Positions 5,619-10,672 of a DNA stretch of 10,672 bases are shown here, piece by piece (position 1 is the first letter of the stretch; every line of letters begins with the position of its first letter). Origin of the DNA: an uncultured Veillonella sp. (GTDB lineage: Bacteria; Bacillota; Negativicutes; Veillonellales; Veillonellaceae); assembly GCA_900550175.1 (NCBI GenBank), contig URQX01000051.1:1-10672 (forward strand), given 5' to 3'. The notes under the pieces are model-generated. The model did no database searches and had not been told where the DNA came from. It was given only the letters and a program-made list of their open reading frames with translations. The position numbers were made by a program, and so were the translations under genes.

Positions 5619-6458
5619 ATGTTTAATAATGGATTAAAAAAAGAGGCTCTTTCTAACTTGAAAAAAGAGAAAAGTATTTATGATGCACAGTTATCGACTA
5701 CTATTATCACTTTAGAAGGGTTTCATAATAAAAAGCTTGAAATAAAAGATAAAGTTAAAAGATTTTATGATGATGTCGAAAGAATTGGTGGGAAACCTGA
5801 TTTTATCAAAATAGAGTTGCAAAAAATTGATACTGAATTGAATAAATTTGATAGTGCATTAAAAAGGTTGGAAAGTGAAGTTGATAGTCAGAAATTTGGC
5901 ACCTTAGCAGGTGCAGGTGTTGCTGCTGGCGCTAGCATTGCAGCTTTTGGCCCTTCTGCAGCAATGGCTATAGCGACTACATTTGGTACGGCATCAACTG
6001 GTACAGCTATAGCTACTTTATCTGGTGCTGCAGCGACTAATGCTGCATTGGCTTGGTTAGGTGGTGGCGCTATTGCTGCTGGTGGTGCTGGAATGGCAGG
6101 TGGTAGTGCATTAATGGCTGCTACGGGTCCTGTGGGATGGGCTGTTGGTGGAGCTGCACTGGCTATTAGTGGCTTTATGGCTAATAGTAAAAATAAAGAG
6201 ATTGCAAGAAAAGCGACTGAACAAATCGAAAAATTAAAAGAAGAAACGAAAAAAATAAAAGAGTTAACAACAAAAGTTAATTTCGAGCGAATCGAATTAG
6301 GTAAAAACTATAGTACATTCTCTGCTATCGTTGACAGACTTAAGTTAAGAGGGATTAAACATTGGGCTGAACTTTCTGAAGACGAAATGAAATATATTGG
6401 AACTGCAATTAATCTTGCTACTACAATTGCAAAAATGCTAAATAAAAAAGTAGTTTAA
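5619..6458 (+). CDS. Uncharacterised Gly/Ala-zipper membrane protein with flanking coiled coils
   Basis: A 279-residue protein in three parts. Residues 1-90 are charged and helical with heptad-like leucine and isoleucine spacing, a likely coiled coil. Residues 94-187 are a long Gly/Ala/Ser/Thr-rich hydrophobic stretch with GxxxG-like steps, including STGTAIATLSGAAATNAAL and two or three possible membrane hairpins. Residues 190-237 are again Lys/Glu-rich coiled coil, followed by a short amphipathic tail. There is no signal peptide and no catalytic motif. From memory, this Gly/Ala block recurs in scattered uncharacterised bacterial proteins; I cannot verify that. It looks like a membrane-inserting or membrane-deforming protein. 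AGGAGGG at 5608-5614 supports ATG 5619. The next gene follows after 54 bp and is probably co-transcribed. Function unknown. Confidence 0.8.
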   Translation: MFNNGLKKEALSNLKKEKSIYDAQLSTTIITLEGFHNKKLEIKDKVKRFYDDVERIGGKPDFIKIELQKIDTELNKFDSALKRLESEVDSQKFGTLAGAGVAAGASIAAFGPSAAMAIATTFGTASTGTAIATLSGAAATNAALAWLGGGAIAAGGAGMAGGSALMAATGPVGWAVGGAALAISGFMANSKNKEIARKATEQIEKLKEETKKIKELTTKVNFERIELGKNYSTFSAIVDRLKLRGIKHWAELSEDEMKYIGTAINLATTIAKMLNKKVV

Positions 6459-6512
6459 TATAATACTTTGTATATATAAATTGATTATGTATAAATGGTG
6501 GATTAGCGAATT

Positions 6513-7880
6513 ATGAGTACACTAGCACTTGCTAATGTAATAAATGAATATAAATATAATGATATAGCGCAACATGTTCAAGATATTTCCTTCGATCGTT
6601 ATGATGCTATGTTTGCAGGTATGTCAGGTCTGATGGCTGGTCTTATTGACGTATTTTTTGTCGGTGTACCCGATACTGGTGCTTTGACGAAAATGGCAGA
6701 TAATGTAGTTGATGATTTAGTTAAAAAGGCTGCAAAGTTATCAGGATGGAACCCAAAATCTGGACAAGAAGATAATATAGCATCTGCTATTGGGTATTTT
6801 GAACGTAATTTTAAAGTAAATTATGACCATAGAAGTTCAGTAGATGTTAATGGTGCATTTAATATGGGGACGATTAATCATCATATTAAGTCTTTAGGGC
6901 ATAGTCCTGATCCGGTGGGACTATTCTTTTCAATATTAGATCAGTTTACAAATACCGCTAGTTTTGTATCGGATGGTAAACTTATCAGAATAGATACAAC
7001 TGATAGTGGTTTTCGTTTAGAGGGTAGTAATTTTATTTCAAAATTATTTTCCGGCTTTGTTAATTGGTTGGGGCACGTATTATCTGATATCGCAGGTTCA
7101 TCCGGCAGTAGAGGGAATGGTGGAAGAGGTAGCGGGTTACCAATTCCGTTTATGAATTTATTTCAATTTATTAACGTAGGTCAATTCCAGGTCGGAAAGC
7201 ATTTAAATGATTTTGCTACTCTAATGGTAAAAGTATTTCAAGAGGGATACGATTTTAGACATGGTCTTGCTATGGCTGTACCAGTATTATTTAATGAATT
7301 GATGATAAGAGCAATTTATGTAATTCGAAAACACTTCCAGTATAAGTTGCCTTGGAGTGAATGCTTGCCTAGCATGAAAGACAAGACTCTTCGGTGGATG
7401 TTACTTATTAGCACAGGGGCTATGTGTCTTGTTGATGGAGCTGATGCCGTAATCCGTGGTGGTGGAAATACAGTTTTAATTTTTCTACGAATGAATCTAA
7501 TTGCGTGGATTAGATTTATATATTTAATTATTAAAGAGCTATATATTTTTATTAAACCTATAATACAAGCCTTATGGAGTCATGTTAAAGCTTGGATTAA
7601 AGATGAAGTTCTTACGGCTTTTGAAAAGCAAAAAATCGAAGCCTTTTATGAGCGCATTAATAGCTATCAAGTAAAACTCGATGAAGAGTTTAAGCTATTT
7701 TATGATGAACTTTTAGAAGAACATAAGGCAAATATGCTTTATATTCAGGCGGTCAGTGAAGCTCAAAATTCCACTGATGCTATTAATAAATCAGTCCTTT
7801 TAGCAAGACATTATGGAGTTGATGAATCGTGTATATTACATAATGCTGATGACGTGCGTAAAAAAATTTTTGGTGGCTAG
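6513..7880 (+). CDS. Uncharacterised multi-span membrane protein, partner of the preceding gene
   Basis: A 455-residue protein that I believe belongs to a conserved but unnamed Firmicutes/Negativicutes family (from memory, not verified). Features in order: a hydrophobic segment 33-53 (FAGMSGLMAGLIDVFFVG); a soluble region with a conserved-looking FNMGTINHHIKSLGHSPDP stretch followed by a hydrophobic patch; a Gly/Ser/Arg-rich flexible linker at 195-208; membrane segments near 252-271, 295-307 and 320-347; then a charged helical C-terminal region, about 365-425, of coiled-coil character. No recognised nuclease, kinase, GTPase or protease motif is seen. The ribosome site is weak (GGTGG, 6497-6501, 11 nt before the ATG), which suggests lower or coupled translation with the gene before it. 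A strong terminator follows at 7918-7960. Role unknown; a membrane-acting complex with the Gly/Ala protein is inference. Confidence 0.8.
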   Translation: MSTLALANVINEYKYNDIAQHVQDISFDRYDAMFAGMSGLMAGLIDVFFVGVPDTGALTKMADNVVDDLVKKAAKLSGWNPKSGQEDNIASAIGYFERNFKVNYDHRSSVDVNGAFNMGTINHHIKSLGHSPDPVGLFFSILDQFTNTASFVSDGKLIRIDTTDSGFRLEGSNFISKLFSGFVNWLGHVLSDIAGSSGSRGNGGRGSGLPIPFMNLFQFINVGQFQVGKHLNDFATLMVKVFQEGYDFRHGLAMAVPVLFNELMIRAIYVIRKHFQYKLPWSECLPSMKDKTLRWMLLISTGAMCLVDGADAVIRGGGNTVLIFLRMNLIAWIRFIYLIIKELYIFIKPIIQALWSHVKAWIKDEVLTAFEKQKIEAFYERINSYQVKLDEEFKLFYDELLEEHKANMLYIQAVSEAQNSTDAINKSVLLARHYGVDESCILHNADDVRKKIFGG

Positions 7881-7917
7881 TAAAAGAATATAGTCGTTAA
7901 ATTCATAGTATGATAAT

Positions 7918-7960
7918 AAAAGGATGTTTTATACATATAAGTATTAAGACATCCTTTTTT
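7918..7960 (+). terminator. Terminator of the two-gene membrane module
   Basis: AAAAGGATGT (7918-7927) pairs perfectly with ACATCCTTTT (7949-7958), and the stem can continue inward with TTT/AAG. The T-run extends to 7961. It lies 37 bp past the stop at 7880 and closes the two-gene unit independently of the structured element that follows. Confidence 0.87.
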
Positions 7961-7969
7961 TAGATAATT

Positions 7970-8179
7970 AACCTATTATTTTCGCATTTAAGATTACCAA
8001 TAGGACTATATGGGACTGTTACATAAGTATAGCCATAAAAATCACAGAACCTAGTAAAGAGCGACTTAGCTCGCTTTGGAGCGATGAGCTAGGTTCTGTG
8101 ATTTTTAACAAGTATCCCACTAATGTACCGGGGCCCCATATAGTCCTTTTCAAGTCAACCTAAAGCATAATAATAGGTT
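7970..8179. repeat. 11-bp inverted repeat framing the right structured element
   Basis: AACCTATTATT (7970-7980) and AATAATAGGTT (8169-8179) are exact complements on either side of the right-hand hairpin element. The right arm also overlaps a second dyad (GTCAACCTA 8154-8162 with TAGGTTGAC 8174-8182) and the -35 of the bioD promoter, so it has two competing partners. Confidence 0.7.
8002..8147 (-). other. Large two-stem structured element, right copy (inverted)
   Basis: Outer stem: 13 perfect pairs, 8002-8014 with 8135-8147. Inner stem: 19 perfect pairs, 8036-8054 with 8089-8107. The 34-nt loop contains, as reverse complement at 8060-8083, the same 24-nt core as the left copy (5286-5309). Read on the minus strand, the left spacer is 27 nt (8108-8134, starting GCCCCGGTACAT) and the right spacer 21 nt (8015-8035, containing TTATG and ending AGT). 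These match the left copy in length and in key bases. The inner stem and the outer half of the outer stem have different sequences from the left copy yet pair fully. It lies between the terminator of the membrane module and the bioD promoter. Confidence 0.85.
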
Positions 8180-8207
8180 GACTATATATTCTGTTTGGCT
8201 GTATATT
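8178..8207 (+). promoter_or_regulatory. Promoter of the bioD-bioA operon
   Basis: TTGACT (8178-8183) and TATATT (8202-8207) each match consensus at five of six positions, with 18-nt spacing. The predicted start site, about 8214-8216, lies right at the edge of a BirA-box-like dyad, as expected for a repressed biotin promoter. The -35 lies within the right arm of the hairpin at 8154-8182. Confidence 0.65.
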
Positions 8208-8216
8208 GTAATTAGA

Positions 8217-8248
8217 TTGTAAACTTACTCATATGAATTAGTTAACCT
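8217..8248. promoter_or_regulatory. Probable BirA operator (biotin repressor box)
   Basis: TTGTAAAC (8217-8224), a 16-nt gap, then GTTAACCT (8241-8248). The bacterial BirA box is TTGT(A/T)AAC, 14-16 nt, GTT(A/T)ACAA. The left half fits completely; the right half fits at GTTAAC and departs in the last two bases. It covers the predicted start site and ends 34 bp before the bioD start codon. BirA bound to biotinyl-AMP would block transcription here. Confidence 0.6.
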
Positions 8249-8282
8249 ATGCGGCGCTAAGTATCGCTGAGAGGAGACCTGT

Positions 8283-9035
8283 ATGAAGCAGTTAGGTATT
8301 TCTATAATTGGAACAGATACAGATGTAGGCAAGACGTTTGTGACAGGATTGTTAGGGGCTATGGCTGTTGATGATGGCTTTGCGGTTGGTATGGTTAAAC
8401 CGGTGTCATCTAGTGCGGTACCTTTTCCTGAATGTGTAACGATGGATGAGGATAATTATAATGTGGATCTTGAAAGTAAAGATGCTACGCATTTGATGCG
8501 TGCTGCAGGCATTCCTGAATCTCGTCGTCATGAAGTAAATCCCTATGCTATTGCTGGTGATTTTTCTCCTCGTCTTGCTGCAGAGTTATCTGGTATAGAA
8601 ATCAATTATGATGGTGTAGTAGCTCATACATTAGATGTTGTTAATCGCTATGATCTAACCTTTGTAGAAGGTGCTGGTGGTATTACAACACCTCTTTACG
8701 GCGATACAACATTCACGGATTTAATGAAAGATATTAAATTACCGGCCATCGTTGTAGCTGATGGACGATTGGGCTCCATTAACCGCGCGATTTTGACTTG
8801 TGAATACGCGAAGATACATGGTATTGAAGTGAAAGCTATCATTGTTAATGATACAACGGCAGTGGATCCGTTCTTGTTGAAAACAAATGTGGAAGACATG
8901 GAACGATATACAGGTATTCCTGTAGTGGCTGTAGTACCGCCATACCAAGGCCCAGATATCCAAAAGGTTCAGCTTGGTTGGGCTCGCTCCTTTGTGGATT
9001 CTAAGAAGGTATGGAATACAGTATTAGGCATATAG
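8283..9035 (+). CDS. bioD: Dethiobiotin synthetase
   Basis: A 250-residue cytoplasmic enzyme that closes the ureido ring of 7,8-diaminopelargonate with carbon dioxide and ATP to give dethiobiotin, the step before biotin synthase. The ATP-binding loop GTDTDVGKT (10-18) is the exact BioD form of the Walker A motif. K39 in VKPVSS is the conserved substrate lysine, and VEGAGG (128-133) is the second family signature. It is slightly longer than the 225-residue E. coli enzyme, mainly from an insert around residues 48-65. AGGAG (8272-8276) lies 6 nt before ATG 8283. It is first in the biotin unit, with bioA 135 bp downstream, and is probably repressed by BirA through the box at 8217-8248. The nearby carbonic anhydrase could help supply its inorganic carbon, though that link is only inference. 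Confidence 0.95.
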   Translation: MKQLGISIIGTDTDVGKTFVTGLLGAMAVDDGFAVGMVKPVSSSAVPFPECVTMDEDNYNVDLESKDATHLMRAAGIPESRRHEVNPYAIAGDFSPRLAAELSGIEINYDGVVAHTLDVVNRYDLTFVEGAGGITTPLYGDTTFTDLMKDIKLPAIVVADGRLGSINRAILTCEYAKIHGIEVKAIIVNDTTAVDPFLLKTNVEDMERYTGIPVVAVVPPYQGPDIQKVQLGWARSFVDSKKVWNTVLGI

Positions 9036-9079
9036 TAGTTAGATATTGTAATTTAATCTGGACTATTCATTTATATTAA

Positions 9080-9127
9080 TAGATTGTTATAGTAGTAGAT
9101 TGTTATAGTAGTAGAGCATTATAGGGA
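9080..9127. repeat. 16-bp tandem repeat in the bioD-bioA gap
   Basis: TAGATTGTTATAGTAG occurs twice without change (9080-9095 and 9096-9111), followed by a degenerate third copy (TAGAGCATTATAGGGA, 9112-9127). It lies 43 bp before the bioA start codon. It may vary in copy number by slippage, or be a weak hairpin-free spacer. No known protein site is recognised in it. Confidence 0.85.
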
Positions 9128-9170
9128 TAGGAAATTATAGTTTGTAAAATTGTACGTATGAGGTAACAAA

Positions 9171-10559
9171 ATGGCAGAGAAACAGCTTTCACAAGCAGCA
9201 CAATGGGACCATGAGTTTGTATGGCATCCATTTACACAAATGCAAGATTGGTTAGCACAAGAACCAGTAGTAATCGAACGTGGTGAGGGGGTATACCTCA
9301 TCGATGAGAACGGTAAAAAGTATTATGACGGTGTGTCCTCCTTATGGGTTAACATTCATGGACATAATCATCCTGTATTAAATCAAGCCTTGAAGGAACA
9401 AGTAGATAAGATTGCCCATAGTACATTGCTCGGTCTTGTAAGCCCGCCATCTGCACAGTTGTGTAAAGAATTGGTAGAGCTCGCTCCAGAAGGCTTAAAT
9501 AAAGTATTCTTATCCGATGATGGTAGTACAGCTATTGAAGTTGCCATCAAGATGGCGTACCAATATCGTCAACTTGTAGGGCAAACAAAGAAAACTAAGT
9601 TCATTGCTCTCAATGCGGGCTATCATGGGGATACATTAGGTACTGTATCTGTAGGGGGTATTCAATTATTCCACCAAGTATTCCATAATTTATTATTCAA
9701 ACCTTTGACATTGCCAAGCCCTGGCGTATATCGCGACTTAGCAGATCGAAATAAAGCCTTTGAAGAATCTTTGGCTGAATTAGAGCGCATCCTCAATGAA
9801 GAGGGTGATGAAATTACAGCTCTCGTTATGGAACCATTAGTACAAGCTGCGGCAGGCATGCTCGTCATGCCTCATGGCTATTTGAAACGAGTTCGCGAAT
9901 TAACTGCGAAACATGATGTATTCCTCATTGTCGATGAAGTAGCCACAGGTTTTGGTCGTACTGGTAAATTCTTTGCCTGCGAACACGAAGGAGTAGCACC
10001 AGATTTCATGACCTTATCTAAAGGGATTACTGGCGGTTATATGCCTCTCGCTGCCACATTGACGACACAACGCATATTTGATGCATTCCTTGGCACCTTT
10101 GAAGAAAAGAAAACATTCTATCATGGTCACTCCTATACAGGTAATGCCTTGGCTTGTGCCGTTGCATTAGCTTCGTTGAAAGTTTTCCGCGATGAAAAGG
10201 TTATCGAAGGATTACCTAAGAAAATTGAGGCTTTCACCAATGCATTGAAGCCGATCGAAAATTTGAAACATGTTAAAGAGGTTCGTCAACGAGGCCTCAT
10301 CGTAGGTATTGAACTTGAAAAAGATGTGGCTACGCATGAAGCATATCGTCCAAATGATGCGGTAGGGGCTAAGGTAGCCATCCTTGCTCGTGAACAAGGG
10401 CTCATTTGCCGTCCAATCGGTGATGTGGTGATTCTCATGCCTCCATTGGCGTCCACTGTGGAGCAATTAGCGGACATGGTTCGCATTGTTGGTGAAAGTA
10501 TCCAACGCGCTACCGAAGAAGAGGGAATCCTCGAAGATTTACGCCCAATAATTCTATAA
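9171..10559 (+). CDS. bioA: Adenosylmethionine-8-amino-7-oxononanoate aminotransferase
   Basis: A 462-residue PLP enzyme of the class III aminotransferases, converting 7-keto-8-aminopelargonate to 7,8-diaminopelargonate, the substrate of BioD. Family signs in order: VWHPFTQMQDW near residue 16 (the BioA N-terminal signature), LGLVSPP for substrate contact, SDDGSTAIE binding the cofactor phosphate, YHGDT, IVDEVATGFGRTG with the cofactor aspartate, and the PLP lysine K284 in TLSKGITGGYMPL. Full length, with no missing key residue. The amino donor is usually S-adenosylmethionine; some Bacillus-type enzymes use lysine, and this cannot be settled by eye. GAGG (9160-9163) lies 7 nt before ATG 9171. 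It is read from the bioD promoter, although the 135-bp gap leaves room for an extra one. No strong terminator follows, so the transcript may run on. Confidence 0.95.
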   Translation: MAEKQLSQAAQWDHEFVWHPFTQMQDWLAQEPVVIERGEGVYLIDENGKKYYDGVSSLWVNIHGHNHPVLNQALKEQVDKIAHSTLLGLVSPPSAQLCKELVELAPEGLNKVFLSDDGSTAIEVAIKMAYQYRQLVGQTKKTKFIALNAGYHGDTLGTVSVGGIQLFHQVFHNLLFKPLTLPSPGVYRDLADRNKAFEESLAELERILNEEGDEITALVMEPLVQAAAGMLVMPHGYLKRVRELTAKHDVFLIVDEVATGFGRTGKFFACEHEGVAPDFMTLSKGITGGYMPLAATLTTQRIFDAFLGTFEEKKTFYHGHSYTGNALACAVALASLKVFRDEKVIEGLPKKIEAFTNALKPIENLKHVKEVRQRGLIVGIELEKDVATHEAYRPNDAVGAKVAILAREQGLICRPIGDVVILMPPLASTVEQLADMVRIVGESIQRATEEEGILEDLRPIIL

Positions 10560-10659
10560 CAATTTACGTCTAAGTATTTTATATAGACTATACATTGTGA
10601 AAATTCGATGATATTTTTGCATATCTATGATACTATATATGTATAAAGGAGGTCATCGT

Positions 10660-10672
10660 ATGGACATTTATG
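10660..10672 (+). CDS. Start of a further gene (partial, cut by window end)
   Basis: AAAGGAGG at 10645-10652 lies 7 nt before ATG 10660, and the frame reads M-D-I-Y before the window ends. Ribosome site and spacing are excellent. A possible -10, TATGAT (10626-10631), precedes it without a good -35. It follows bioA on the same strand after 100 bp and may be another biotin-linked gene, but four codons do not allow identification. Confidence 0.7.

Noticed and set aside
5619..7880. Toxin-antitoxin pair or bacteriocin with immunity gene
   Set aside because: The proteins are too large for common toxin-antitoxin types, no secretion leader or double-glycine site is visible, and no known toxin or immunity motif is seen.
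5213..8182. Insertion sequence or complete transposon
   Set aside because: No transposase or recombinase gene is present and I could not find a direct target duplication at the outer edges.

Overview
The window looks like chromosomal DNA of a low-GC anaerobe of the Veillonella type (Negativicutes). This rests on A/T-rich composition, strong AGGAGG-type ribosome sites, a clostridial-type small beta carbonic anhydrase, a biotin pair under a BirA-like operator, and my general recollection of Veillonella gene style. No rRNA or other phylogenetic marker is present, so the genus is an inference.

Layout: (1) 1-2520, plus strand: a terminator of an off-window gene, a DHA1-type MFS efflux protein, a perfect hexanucleotide tandem repeat, and a LysR-type regulator ending at a bidirectional terminator. 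(2) 2541-4331, minus strand: a YeiH-family (putative sulfate exporter) membrane protein, a terminator hairpin, and a LysE/ArgO-type exporter with its own likely promoter. (3) 4332-4672: a divergent control region with three inverted repeats, one of them CRP/FNR-like and placed just upstream of a good promoter, followed by a beta-class carbonic anhydrase. (4) 5213-8182: an accessory-looking island. Two uncharacterised genes (a Gly/Ala-zipper membrane protein between coiled coils, and a 455-aa multi-span membrane protein) are bracketed by two large hairpin elements in inverted orientation. (5) 8178-10559: the biotin genes bioD and bioA behind a sigma-A-type promoter with a BirA-box-like dyad at its start site. 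(6) 10660-end: the first codons of another gene.

The most notable observation is the pair of bracketing elements at 5224-5366 and 8002-8147. Read in the same orientation they share one architecture: an outer stem, a 27-nt left spacer starting GCCCCnnTACAT, an inner perfect stem of 19-20 bp, a loop holding an identical 24-nt core, and a 21-22-nt right spacer ending AGT before CCCAT. The inner stems and the outer halves of the outer stems differ almost completely in sequence while staying perfectly paired. That is covariation, and it points to selection on structure in RNA or single-stranded DNA. With the two unknown membrane genes between them, this is the best candidate in the window for an undescribed system or cassette.

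Working together: bioD and bioA carry out consecutive late steps of biotin synthesis and are probably repressed when biotin is plentiful. The carbonic anhydrase would supply bicarbonate for carboxylation. The MFS, LysE and YeiH proteins are small-molecule exporters with substrates that cannot be read from sequence.
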